From an uncultured Bacillus sp. (GTDB lineage Bacteria; Bacillota; Bacilli; Bacillales; Cytobacillaceae): 15,082 nucleotides of DNA. The position numbers and the translations under genes were made by a program. The notes beneath the pieces were generated by a model that saw only the letters and a list, made by a program, of their open reading frames with translations, was not told the DNA's origin and did not search any database. Location: the NCBI GenBank assembly GCA_937894355.1, contig CALCRD010000483.1, positions 1 to 15,082 of the forward strand, written 5' to 3'. This document shows positions 1 to 6,884 of this stretch, piece after piece; position 1 is the stretch's first letter; every line of letters starts with the position of its first letter.

Positions 1-50
1 ATATCCTCATCGATTTTCTGGAGCTTGTCAACAATCCGAAAACCATACAT
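1..50 (-). CDS. queD: QueD, 6-carboxy-5,6,7,8-tetrahydropterin synthase (N-terminal fragment)
   Basis: Only the first 16 codons lie in the window; the gene continues past the left edge. The translation begins MYGFRIVDKLQKIDED, which I recognise as the N-terminal extension of Bacillus QueD that precedes the zinc-histidine catalytic part. QueD makes 6-carboxytetrahydropterin from dihydroneopterin triphosphate, one step before QueE and QueC in preQ0 synthesis. The ATG at 50-48 has an AGGAG site at 64-60 with a 9-nt spacer, and this site lies inside the 3' end of queC. The two genes are therefore three bases apart and very likely cotranscribed under the preQ1 riboswitch upstream of queC. The catalytic residues are not visible, so the call rests on the N-terminal sequence and the queC context. 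Confidence 0.82.
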   Translation of the reverse strand, partial: MYGFRIVDKLQKIDED

Positions 51-53
51 AGT

Positions 54-713
54 TTAACGCTCCTCTCGAATCTTCAAGTATTCATCAAGTCCATTTTTCC
101 GAAGCTTACAGGCCGGACACTCTCCACAACCTTCAGCGACAATACCGTTATAACAGGTTAACGTTTTTTCACGAACAAAATTAAAAGCACCGAGATCGTC
201 AGCCAGTTTCCATGCTTCTGCTTTATTGAGCCACATTAAAGGTGTATGAATCACGAATTGATCATCCATCGAAAGATTTAGCGTAACATTTAAGGATTTT
301 ATAAAAACATCACGACAATCAGGATAACCACTAAAATCGGTCTCACAAACTCCCGTAATTATGTGTTTGGCATTAATTTGTCTTGCCAGTACCCCTGCAA
401 AGGACATAAATAATAAATTTCTTCCGGGAACAAAAGTGGATGGCAGCTCGCCAGTCTCCCCTTCTTTTACCTCAATGTCATCTCTTGTCAATGCATTTGG
501 AGCCAATTGATTAAGCAGTGACATATCTAATATATGATGCTCAATGCCCAGTTCTTTTGCTATATTTTTTGCACAATCAATTTCGGTTTTATGTCTTTGA
601 TTGTAATCGAACGTAACCGCAACTACTTCTTTAAATTGCTGCAAAGCCCAAAATAGACAAGTGGTACTATCTTGACCACCACTAAATACAACAACGGCTT
701 TTTCGTTTTCCAT
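54..713 (-). CDS. queC: QueC, 7-cyano-7-deazaguanine (preQ0) synthase
   Basis: QueC converts 7-carboxy-7-deazaguanine to preQ0 using ATP and ammonia, in cytosolic queuosine precursor synthesis. The 219-aa product matches the usual Bacillus length. It carries the N-type ATP pyrophosphatase P-loop SGGQDS at residues 11-16, the DMSLLNQLAPNALTR stretch near 63-77, and a C-terminal zinc site formed by C187, C196, C199 and C202. I chose the ATG at 713 (MENEKAVVVF) over the in-frame ATG at 734. The AAGGAG at 729-724 fits the 713 start, and the upstream start would add seven residues and place the site inside the gene. The leader carries a preQ1-I riboswitch with a terminator, and queD follows immediately. 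Together these indicate feedback control by preQ1. Confidence 0.96.
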   Translation of the reverse strand: MENEKAVVVFSGGQDSTTCLFWALQQFKEVVAVTFDYNQRHKTEIDCAKNIAKELGIEHHILDMSLLNQLAPNALTRDDIEVKEGETGELPSTFVPGRNLLFMSFAGVLARQINAKHIITGVCETDFSGYPDCRDVFIKSLNVTLNLSMDDQFVIHTPLMWLNKAEAWKLADDLGAFNFVREKTLTCYNGIVAEGCGECPACKLRKNGLDEYLKIREER

Positions 714-734
714 TTTATTAAAACTCCTTCGCAC

Positions 735-769
735 AAAAAAACAGCACTACTAAGAAAGCAGTCCTGTTT
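735..769 (-). terminator. Riboswitch-controlled terminator hairpin upstream of queC
   Basis: Read on the minus strand, AAACAG (769-764) pairs with CTGTTT (744-739). After a single G-G mismatch, ACTGCT (762-757) pairs with AGTAGT (751-746) around a 5-nt loop. Six or more U residues follow to about 735. The hairpin begins immediately after the aptamer's CTAAGG tail and ends just before the queC Shine-Dalgarno. This is the layout expected for preQ1-dependent transcription attenuation. Confidence 0.75.
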
Positions 770-770
770 T

Positions 771-804
771 CCTTAGTTTTTTTGAGAGGGTAGCTAGAAC
801 CTCT
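771..804 (-). ncRNA. preQ1-I riboswitch aptamer
   Basis: On the minus strand the RNA begins AGAGGUUCUAGCUAC, then CCUCU closes stem P1 (AGAGG with CCUCU). An A-rich strand and ACUAAGG follow, which would form the H-type pseudoknot with the loop. This is the classic Bacillus queC-leader preQ1-I aptamer. From memory, the B. subtilis version has CUACACCCUCU; here the loop reads CUACCCUCU, two bases shorter. The cytosine just before the second P1 strand is still present and would be the preQ1-pairing base. It lies about 60 nt upstream of queC and controls the que operon. Confidence 0.92.
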
Positions 805-841
805 TTATTTGAATGTTTTTAATGGTAGCAAAATCAAATTA

Positions 842-847
842 ATTATA
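842..847 (-). promoter_or_regulatory. Probable -10 box of the queC promoter
   Basis: A perfect TATAAT lies on the minus strand about 37 nt upstream of the preQ1 aptamer. No convincing -35 box sits at the right distance; the AT-rich sequence there offers only weak matches. The call rests on the -10 sequence and its position. Confidence 0.45.
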
Positions 848-985
848 TCATTATTAGCAAGATAAATTCATTAAAAAATAAAATTTCCTAATCTAAAGAA
901 AGACTGCAGTTTTACATAAATATGGGCTGTTTGGATATTTTAATACTATAGTTCTTTAAGGAATAATATCTACGGGGGATAGTCT

Positions 986-1483
986 ATGTTTTTCATCGTG
1001 CTTGCCATATCTTTTGTTCTGGCAACTTGGGCTTGGGGTGATTGGCGTAACTGGCGAAAATATCACGCAACCAGTTTGTTTTTTTTATTCGGTAATTCTC
1101 TTTACTTTTCTTTTACATTCAATTACCCCCTGTGGCGCCATCAACCGCTACCACCGATTGATAGCCCTATTGTTGTAGAATTACTGGTAATGATTTGTTT
1201 TGCCTGTACGCCAATGATCTATCTTGGAAAATGGCCGAATAGTGTAAAAAAATCCCTCTTATGGATTGCCTTATGGATATTGTTATATTTCTCAGTGGAG
1301 TCATTTCTGCTGTTTATCGGTGGAATTAAACATGATAATGGTTGGACATTGTTCCACTCACTTCTTTTCAACATAATCATGTTTCCGATGTTCCGACTTC
1401 ACTATAAACGGCCGATTTTAGCCTATATCCTGTCTGTCCCTATCATTATTGTACTTTTGGTTTGGCTAAAAGTACCGATTTAG
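986..1483 (+). CDS. CBO0543-like small integral membrane protein
   Basis: A 165-aa, very hydrophobic protein. Predicted membrane segments lie near residues 2-17, 28-45, 63-80, 88-111, 122-138 and 145-162. The N-terminal WGDWRNWRKYHAT stretch right after the first helix, together with the overall length, resembles the uncharacterised CBO0543 family common in Bacillaceae. That assignment is from memory of the family pattern. The ATG at 986 is preceded by a GGGGGA ribosome site at about 975-980. It is divergent from the que operon and convergent with the metallophosphoesterase gene, with only 70 bases between the two stop codons and no clear terminator there. No function can be deduced. Confidence 0.8.
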   Translation: MFFIVLAISFVLATWAWGDWRNWRKYHATSLFFLFGNSLYFSFTFNYPLWRHQPLPPIDSPIVVELLVMICFACTPMIYLGKWPNSVKKSLLWIALWILLYFSVESFLLFIGGIKHDNGWTLFHSLLFNIIMFPMFRLHYKRPILAYILSVPIIIVLLVWLKVPI

Positions 1484-1553
1484 ACAGAAAAGGCTCCCTC
1501 CCGTGCGAAGTAGTAAAACTTATTCGCAAGACATGGCACCTTGTAATGAATGA

Positions 1554-2645
1554 CTATTTTTTTAAAAAAGCAACGTTAATGACTACTACTTCTGAGCGAG
1601 TGCCGATTCGAAGTGCTGGGCCCCAAGTTCCAAATCCAGATGAAACAATTGAATGAAGATTTTCTTTTCGTAAATATCCATAATCATTTTCAAAAATCAT
1701 GTTGGTAATCAAATTTCCTGGGGCAATTTGACCTCCATGAGTATGACCTGATAAGAGAAGATCAACTCCGTTTTCCTGAGCCTCTGCCAAATCTTTTGGT
1801 TGGTGATCCATCATGATTATTGGCTTATTTACATCTAAATCCTGCATGAAGTCACTGATATTTTTCCTAGTCTTATCAGTATGTTCCTTCCTACCTACAA
1901 TGTATAAATCTTGATTTGTACTTACATATTCATCCATGAGCATTTGAACACCTATTTTTTCCATTTCCTCAATGACTGCCACCATATCATTACCGTAGTA
2001 ATCGTGATTTCCTAATACAGCGTATACGCCCAGCGGAGCCTCTATTTTACCGATTATATTGCTCATTTTATTTTTTAAAAAAGGCTCGATATTATCATCA
2101 ATTATGTCTCCAGGAATCAAAACAATATCAGGTTTTTCTTGTTTAACTAAGGCTTCAAACCGTTCTAAATGGTTTATGCCAACGATGGATCCGAGATGAA
2201 AATCTGAAGCCATTACAATTTTTAATTCTGGTAATTTTGATTTCTTATCAATTGCGATATCATAGGTTTTAATAACTGGGCTCCAGGCGTTGAAGGAGCC
2301 ATAAATATACAAGCAAACAAAAAGAGAAACCACACTAAAGCCTATCCAAAAAATCCCTTTCTTTTTTAAGGCAAAATAGATTATGTTTGTTATTGGAAGC
2401 ACTAATAAGCTAAAAGCCAAAATAGCCATCCAAATGCTACCGATGATTTTGAACATTGCAATCGGTAGAAATTGCCCGGCAAAAATTGAAATAGCAAGAA
2501 AGATGATGATTGCTACATATATCTTTTTATGTTTTTTTAATAGAGTTGTCCTCAGCCAAACCCAGCCATTGTAACCAATGTAATAAGTGATAAGACTGTA
2601 GATGGCGATCGCAACAAGAATAATAAGTATGGTTATAAAGTTCAT
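1554..2645 (-). CDS. Membrane-anchored calcineurin-like metallophosphoesterase
   Basis: A 363-aa protein of the YkuE/YkoQ type. Residues 1-120 contain four predicted membrane helices (about 3-24, 42-60, 67-90 and 98-117). The catalytic domain follows with all the metal-binding blocks of the calcineurin-like superfamily: SDFHLG (D148, H150), GDIIDD (179-184), GNHD (212-215), DHQP (280-283) and GHTHGGQ (300-306). Such proteins hydrolyse phosphoesters using two metal ions; the substrate of this subfamily is unknown to me. The catalytic part most likely lies at the membrane surface. AAGGAT about 11 nt upstream of the ATG serves as ribosome site. The promoter upstream is overlapped by a 30-bp palindrome, so regulation by a dimeric repressor is likely. 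The gene appears to be monocistronic. Confidence 0.9.
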   Translation of the reverse strand: MNFITILIILVAIAIYSLITYYIGYNGWVWLRTTLLKKHKKIYVAIIIFLAISIFAGQFLPIAMFKIIGSIWMAILAFSLLVLPITNIIYFALKKKGIFWIGFSVVSLFVCLYIYGSFNAWSPVIKTYDIAIDKKSKLPELKIVMASDFHLGSIVGINHLERFEALVKQEKPDIVLIPGDIIDDNIEPFLKNKMSNIIGKIEAPLGVYAVLGNHDYYGNDMVAVIEEMEKIGVQMLMDEYVSTNQDLYIVGRKEHTDKTRKNISDFMQDLDVNKPIIMMDHQPKDLAEAQENGVDLLLSGHTHGGQIAPGNLITNMIFENDYGYLRKENLHSIVSSGFGTWGPALRIGTRSEVVVINVAFLKK

Positions 2646-2690
2646 TAGCAGCCAACATCCTTGCTTTCACTATCGTGGTTTTATTCATTC

Positions 2691-2726
2691 TATATATATC
2701 TTACAAGTAAGATATATATATTTCAA
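2691..2726 (-). promoter_or_regulatory. Promoter of the metallophosphoesterase gene with an overlapping 30-bp palindromic operator
   Basis: On the minus strand, TTGAAA (2726-2721) is followed after exactly 17 nt by TAAGAT (2703-2698). This is a good sigma-A promoter 45-55 nt upstream of the start codon. A perfect inverted repeat with 14-bp arms (2691-2704 and 2707-2720) and a 2-nt centre covers the spacer and the -10 box. The inner part on this strand reads ATCTTACTTGTAAGAT. Its position is that of a repressor operator. The regulator is not identifiable from the window. Confidence 0.7.
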
Positions 2727-2849
2727 ATGACAGTCTAATTAGATTTATTTGGGAGTCTACTATAACCAAATCCACGGCAGTCTGGAAATACTCATGATTG
2801 TTTTTAGTTAGCACCAAGTTGTAAAATGGATAGGAAAGGAAGTGGAAGC

Positions 2850-3650
2850 ATGGCCATTATTTTGCCTCATATTGAAGATTCCAATTTAACAAACTATATC
2901 TCCCCGCAAGGTGATTACATATGTTTTTTTGACGAAGCTGATTATTCTAGGAAGGTTAAAGAATGGGGACTTAGCGGAACAAAGGAAACAAAAAAAGAAT
3001 TTTGGTACAAAGATCGAACATACCAGCGCCTCGTTACCATTAAAGGATACGAGTCCTATGGATTGACGGCTGAATACAATACAATTGTTATTGAATTCCA
3101 AGATGGCCATTTATCCTGTATCCATCCTGCACTGTTAAAAGAAATGCAGTCAGGCAACTTTGGGAAGGAAATCTTCGCACAAGTTGCCAATGATGCACCT
3201 GAAGTGATTGGAGCAGAGCCCAAAAAACAAGTTGAAGAGCTGGCTCCGATTGCAGAATCACCAGTCGAGCAGAAAAAAGCAAAACCTGCGAAAGTAAAAA
3301 AGGAAAAAGCGCCAAAATTGGTTTTACCAGAGGAAAAAGTTCATTTTGCTGCACGGGTAAAACAGATTGCCTTAAGCTGGAATCATTTTAATGAAGAAAA
3401 CGATGAAGTTGTTGTGCTTGAAAATATCCGAATTGAGACTGAGGAGCCCATTGAAGTTGAGCTCGCTTGGTGTGCACACAGCAAAACCCTAAAAAAATTC
3501 GAACTATCCTCAGGGGAAGAACTCGAATTCGACGGTAAGATTGTCAAAAAGAGCCTTCCAAAAGCCAAAGATATTGAGGACGAAACACTTCGTTTAGATG
3601 TACCGGTTCCTTATAAAATCAATAACCCCTCAAAAATAGTAAAAAAATAA
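2850..3650 (+). CDS. Unrecognised two-part hypothetical protein with a Lys-rich linker
   Basis: A 266-aa soluble protein; I do not recognise the family. Residues 1-115 look like a compact alpha/beta domain with aromatic-rich strands (GDYICFFDEADY, KEFWYKDRTYQR). Residues about 122-160 form a low-complexity Pro/Lys/Glu linker (KKAKPAKVKKEKAPK). Residues 162-262 form a second, beta-rich part (VHFAARVKQIALSW, ENIRIETEEPIEVELAWC) ending in a basic tail. There is no signal peptide or membrane segment. I chose the ATG at 2850 because AAAGGA at 2835-2840 sits 9 nt upstream. The in-frame ATG at 2826 has no ribosome site. A palindromic repeat begins 11 bases after the stop codon. Confidence 0.8.
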   Translation: MAIILPHIEDSNLTNYISPQGDYICFFDEADYSRKVKEWGLSGTKETKKEFWYKDRTYQRLVTIKGYESYGLTAEYNTIVIEFQDGHLSCIHPALLKEMQSGNFGKEIFAQVANDAPEVIGAEPKKQVEELAPIAESPVEQKKAKPAKVKKEKAPKLVLPEEKVHFAARVKQIALSWNHFNEENDEVVVLENIRIETEEPIEVELAWCAHSKTLKKFELSSGEELEFDGKIVKKSLPKAKDIEDETLRLDVPVPYKINNPSKIVKK

Positions 3651-3661
3651 ATACCCTATAT

Positions 3662-3716
3662 CATCACCGCATTAAAGCGCCGGGGGACAGTCCCCCGGCG
3701 CTTTAATGCGGTGATG
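3662..3716. repeat. REP-like palindromic repeat, copy 1 (perfect)
   Basis: A perfect 55-bp inverted repeat: 27-bp arms at 3662-3688 and 3690-3716 around a single central A. The core is GGGGGACAGTCCCCC, flanked by CGGCGC and TTTAATGCGG-type arms. No U-run follows on either strand, so it is not a standard intrinsic terminator, although the RNA hairpin would be extremely stable. It shares core and flank pattern with copies at 7374-7412 and 9909-9951. Confidence 0.9.
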
Positions 3717-3840
3717 GGGAGGTGCAAAGATGGCTGCACCTGGGAAAGTTTATTTGATATTTCCTCTTTTTGGTATAGAATAAGAATATGTGTTAAAAAG
3801 AGTGATATAAACTACTATTCTACTGGAAGATGGATTTGAT

Positions 3841-4428
3841 ATGAAGAATCGAAAAAAGAGGTTATCCATTATGCTCGGTGCTCTAACTTTTTTAGTTGTT
3901 CTTTATTTTGGAATATTACAATTCAATATCTCCAAGTATGACAATATATCACCTCCCCCACATGCGGATTATATGATTGTTCTTGGAGCAAAAGTGAATG
4001 GTACTGTCCCCTCATTGGCGCTCAATGAACGAATAAATTCTGCCGCTACTTATTTGTTGGAAAACAATAATACGATTGCCATTGCTACGGGTGGGAAAGG
4101 TCCAGATGAAGACATTTCTGAAGCCGAATGCATTAAACAAGAATTAGTGAAACTAGGCATCAGCGAATCAAGAATTTTTCTAGAAAATCGCTCAACTGAT
4201 ACCTATGAAAACATCCAATTTTCCAAACCATTTATACCACAAAAGGCTGAACTGGGCGTCATTGTCACCAATGATTTTCATGTATATCGCTCAATTATGA
4301 TTGCTTTAGACAAAGGATTAGTTGTTACAGGCATGGCTGCTAAAACTCCTGAAATTGCGATATTGAAATCGTACATCAGGGAATATTTAGCAATTACCAA
4401 GTATTATCTAAAAAGTGTTATGAATTGA
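3841..4428 (+). CDS. YdcF/SanA-family (DUF218) membrane-anchored protein
   Basis: A 195-aa protein with a basic N-terminus (KNRKKR) and one membrane segment at residues 9-27, which acts as an uncleaved anchor or signal. The DUF218 fold follows. Its recognisable blocks are VLGAKV (47-52), the glycine loop TGGKGPDE (83-90), RSTDTYEN (117-124) and TNDFHVYRS (143-151). The family includes E. coli YdcF and SanA; its biochemical role is poorly defined and has been linked to the cell envelope. The domain probably faces outside. The ATG at 3841 has only a weak GGAAG-type ribosome site, so the ATG at 3871 is a less likely alternative. Length is normal for the family. Confidence 0.9.
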   Translation: MKNRKKRLSIMLGALTFLVVLYFGILQFNISKYDNISPPPHADYMIVLGAKVNGTVPSLALNERINSAATYLLENNNTIAIATGGKGPDEDISEAECIKQELVKLGISESRIFLENRSTDTYENIQFSKPFIPQKAELGVIVTNDFHVYRSIMIALDKGLVVTGMAAKTPEIAILKSYIREYLAITKYYLKSVMN

Positions 4429-4430
4429 CT

Positions 4431-4452
4431 TATCCAACATATGGATATTTTT
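4431..4452 (+). terminator. Possible weak terminator after the DUF218 gene
   Basis: TATCCA (4431-4436) pairs with TGGATA (4442-4447) around a 5-nt loop, and five T residues follow. The stem has only 6 bp and is AT-rich, so read-through into the next gene is likely. Confidence 0.3.
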
Positions 4453-4519
4453 AAAAATAATGGGTATATTAAATCATGAGTAAACAAACATGCAGAAAAA
4501 ATGAGGAGGTTTGTAAAAG

Positions 4520-4747
4520 ATGAATTTATACACCAACATGGAGTTTGAAATAAAAAATAGTTTTGTTCCGAATCTCAGCAATTCTGACACCTTAAGGATT
4601 GTCGAAGTATCTAAAGAAAGTGTCGTTGTGCAGATGCAAAATTCAAGTTCAAGAGGAGTTTTTCCGTTAGATAGTTTTAAATATTTGATTAGAAAAAGCT
4701 CACTTGTTCAAATTAATGACCACGAGGAACAAGAAAAAACCTCATAA
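4520..4747 (+). CDS. Small hypothetical protein (75 aa)
   Basis: I do not recognise this protein. It is 75 aa, soluble and without a signal peptide. It has alternating polar and hydrophobic strands (residues 5-16, 24-40 and 44-66), suggesting a small beta-rich fold, and an acidic tail (NDHEEQEK). The gene is convincing because GAGGAGGT lies about 9 nt upstream of the ATG and a clear intrinsic terminator begins just after the stop codon. It follows the DUF218 gene by 91 bases in the same direction. No function can be assigned. Confidence 0.75.
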   Translation: MNLYTNMEFEIKNSFVPNLSNSDTLRIVEVSKESVVVQMQNSSSRGVFPLDSFKYLIRKSSLVQINDHEEQEKTS

Positions 4748-4753
4748 TGGCAG

Positions 4754-4788
4754 AAGCACTAGTAGAAACTTACCAGTGCTTTTTTTTT
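4754..4788 (+). terminator. Intrinsic terminator after the 75-aa gene
   Basis: AAGCACT (4754-4760) pairs with AGTGCTT (4775-4781). The stem is extended past one A-C mismatch by GTA (4762-4764) with TAC (4771-4773). A run of about nine T residues follows. This is a textbook plus-strand terminator. Confidence 0.88.
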
Positions 4789-4821
4789 ATTTTACAAAAG
4801 GATGAACGTTCCTTCAACGAC

Positions 4822-4851
4822 AAAAAGCTTTACCCCATTGAAGTAAAGCTT
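4822..4851 (-). terminator. Terminator for the 96-aa membrane protein gene
   Basis: On the minus strand AAGCTTTAC (4851-4843) pairs perfectly with GTAAAGCTT (4833-4825) around a 9-nt loop, followed by a short T run. It lies 50 bases beyond the minus-strand gene's stop codon and faces the plus-strand terminator at 4754-4788. Confidence 0.65.
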
Positions 4852-4900
4852 CCACCCACTTTATCTTAAAATTTAACACCCATTATTACCGGTTATATTC

Positions 4901-5191
4901 CTACCAATACCACTGACGGATATCTCCAATATATTGGGCGTAAAAATAATAAAGAAAAAACAATATATTAATAGAAAGAAGAAAATATAGTAATGCCCTT
5001 CTTATGTTCATCAACTTCATTATGTACAATAAAATTAAATTCACGAAAACAAGTCCAAAAGTAAAAATAAACCGTTCATCTTCTGTAGAAACTGTAGTGG
5101 GATTTAACCACTTGATAAATTCATCCGATACTTGTACAAACACTGAAAATACCAGAATCAACCAAAACAATAATTCAAGTAAAAACTTCAT
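4901..5191 (-). CDS. Small membrane protein (96 aa), unknown function
   Basis: An unrecognised 96-aa protein with three predicted membrane helices (about residues 2-22, 41-60 and 64-86). A hydrophilic loop with the acidic stretch STEDER lies between the first two, and the tail is aromatic (RQWYW). I chose the ATG at 5191 because GGAG lies about 8 nt upstream (near 5200). The longer reading frame from 5242 would put that site inside the gene and add a hydrophilic leader. It lies 103 bases downstream of the signal peptidase gene in the same direction and ends at its own terminator, so it may be cotranscribed with it. The conservation of the pairing is not known to me. Confidence 0.68.
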   Translation of the reverse strand: MKFLLELLFWLILVFSVFVQVSDEFIKWLNPTTVSTEDERFIFTFGLVFVNLILLYIMKLMNIRRALLYFLLSINILFFLYYFYAQYIGDIRQWYW

Positions 5192-5294
5192 TTCTTCTTC
5201 TCCGTTCAAAATGGACTCTGACCTTAACATAGGGAAAGTCATTCAATTTTCCTATCAACTATAACCGCAAATTGATTTACTCACAACAGTAATC

Positions 5295-5840
5295 CTATTT
5301 CAGAATCGCCATTTCATTTAAAGGGTAAAAACGAGCTTTTACTTCACCAACAATGGAATCCTCAGAAATAAACCCAAATTTTCTACTATCCTTACTGTTC
5401 AAACGATTATCCCCTAAAACAAATAGGTAACCTTCAGGTACGTAAGACTTCCCTGTAATTTCTTCTAAACTAAAGTCATAGTTAACTTTATTTACGATAC
5501 GTCCATCAATCATCCGGTTCAAATAGTTTTCTTGGTAGGCTTGTCCATTTATGTATAACACATCATCTTGCATGATTACATAATCTCCCGGTAATCCTAT
5601 TACTCTTTTAATATAGGTTTTATCTTCGTCTGGGGCATTAAACACAATTAAATCGAAGCGTTGGATATCCGTTGTTTTACTTATGATAATTCCATTATTA
5701 TTTTCAAATGTCGGTAGCATCGATTCCCCTTTAACAAGAGTAGGAACGAATAAAAACTGCCGAAAAATAAAGGTGATGATTAAAGTAAATAGTACATATT
5801 TCGCTAACGAATACATTTCCTTCTTGTTGGTTTCTTGCAC
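5295..5840 (-). CDS. Type I signal peptidase (SipS/LepB family)
   Basis: A membrane serine protease that removes signal peptides from exported pre-proteins on the outer face of the membrane. The 181-aa product matches the short Bacillus SipS type: one N-terminal anchor (residues 12-30), then KGESMLPTF with nucleophile S40, YIKRVIGLPGD with general base K78, and GDNRLNSKDSRKFG (143-156). I chose the GTG at 5840 because GGGAGGG (5854-5848) sits 7 nt upstream. A GTG at 5867 gives 190 aa with a more distant AAAGGA. Bacilli often carry several sip paralogues, so I give no specific gene symbol. Confidence 0.93.
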   Translation of the reverse strand: MQETNKKEMYSLAKYVLFTLIITFIFRQFLFVPTLVKGESMLPTFENNNGIIISKTTDIQRFDLIVFNAPDEDKTYIKRVIGLPGDYVIMQDDVLYINGQAYQENYLNRMIDGRIVNKVNYDFSLEEITGKSYVPEGYLFVLGDNRLNSKDSRKFGFISEDSIVGEVKARFYPLNEMAILK

Positions 5841-6011
5841 TGAAATTCCCTCCCAAAAATTAGCCACTTGCTGTATTATCCTTTGTAACTGCCTTTAATT
5901 TAAAAAATTTGTGGATTTTCAAACAGTAAAATTCCAATGGATATTTCACTTTATAAAATGATCATTTATAGTAGCTGATTTTATCACTTCCACATTGAAA
6001 TTACTTTAGTG

Positions 6012-6644
6012 TTAAAAATATGACCGGCGGTCTGGATTATTTTTTTGATGTTCTAGTGATTTTACGAGGACCCATTTTTGAAATCCACCTGAAGAGTTGA
6101 TGGCAAGAGTTCCTGATAAATCTGCTTCTTGATAATCGCCTCTATGGTAAGCTGCCTCTGCTTCAAGTGCGTGAACGAACGTTTGGTTTTTCAAACGAGC
6201 TTTTGATTGATTAAAAAGATCCCAATCTCCCTTTATCAGTCCTAACAAAGCTAGATTATGGTTTTTAGCAGTTTCCGCTTTAATTTGGCCGATTGTTTTT
6301 TCCGCTTCCTCTAATTGATTCGTTTCTAGCAAAATTGAAGATTTAATTATCATCTTCGACTGATTATACAGGGAACTTAATTTATTTAAATTCTGCTCTG
6401 CAGCTTCAAAATCCTTATTAGCGGATGCAATCATTACAGCATAATAGGGATTCTTCCGTCTTTTTTGTAAATATCGTTCAACAAGATTTACATTTTTGGT
6501 AAAAAACATAATATTCAGATAATAGCCATAGTAGAAAAGCATCACAACAACGATTACTGGAATAATATATTTGGCATCGATTCCTGCAGTCCCTGCAAAA
6601 AATCCAAAAGTAAATAAACTACTTAGAAAGATTATTTTTTTCAT
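6012..6644 (-). CDS. Membrane protein with TPR-like helical repeat tail (hypothetical)
   Basis: A 210-aa protein of unknown function. Two hydrophobic segments (about 3-20 and 26-48) are followed by a basic stretch (KRRKN, 61-65), so the tail is probably cytoplasmic. Residues 66-200 are helical, with a pattern reminiscent of tetratricopeptide-like repeats: ANKDFEAAEQNLNKL, ETNQLEEAEKTIGQI, ALLGLIKGDWDLFNQSK and AAYHRGDYQEADL. Such tails usually mediate protein contacts. AGGGG about 9 nt upstream supports the ATG at 6644. It lies upstream of the signal peptidase gene in the same direction, with a 170-base gap. No specific family is recognised. Confidence 0.72.
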   Translation of the reverse strand: MKKIIFLSSLFTFGFFAGTAGIDAKYIIPVIVVVMLFYYGYYLNIMFFTKNVNLVERYLQKRRKNPYYAVMIASANKDFEAAEQNLNKLSSLYNQSKMIIKSSILLETNQLEEAEKTIGQIKAETAKNHNLALLGLIKGDWDLFNQSKARLKNQTFVHALEAEAAYHRGDYQEADLSGTLAINSSGGFQKWVLVKSLEHQKNNPDRRSYF

Positions 6645-6708
6645 CCCACCAAACCCCTATTTTTTTATATTCGAGTGCATGATAAGCCCTTTTCCCCGGA
6701 AGTGTACC

Positions 6709-6731
6709 TATAATATATTTTCTATATTATA
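6709..6731. repeat. AT-rich inverted repeat upstream of the 210-aa gene
   Basis: TATAATATA (6709-6717) and TATATTATA (6723-6731) form 9-bp perfect arms around a 5-nt centre, 65-87 bases upstream of the minus-strand start codon. TATAAT occurs within it, so it overlaps a likely promoter. It could be an operator or simply AT-rich promoter sequence. Confidence 0.4.
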
Positions 6732-6884
6732 CTAATATGGCTCAATTTTCCAGTTGCCAAGACATAATTAAGTCAGATTTTATAAATATTTGTATCGAAC
6801 TTGTTCTGGGGTGAAATAGTAAAGAGTGAATATAGGAGCTTTACCTATTAGCATTTATCAAGGAGTAATTATGGTAATATTTCT

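Noticed and set aside
1504..1530. Inverted repeat TGCGAA/TTCGCA between the convergent CBO0543-like and metallophosphoesterase genes, considered as a terminator
   Set aside because: The stem is only 6 bp with a 13-nt loop, and no T run follows on either strand.
1462..1656. A 64-codon plus-strand frame overlapping the end of the CBO0543-like gene
   Set aside because: It overlaps the ends of two convergent real genes and lacks any recognisable sequence or ribosome site.
3662..3716. REP-like copy 1 as an intrinsic terminator of the 266-aa gene
   Set aside because: The hairpin is strong but no U tract follows, and the same core recurs elsewhere in other orientations and contexts.
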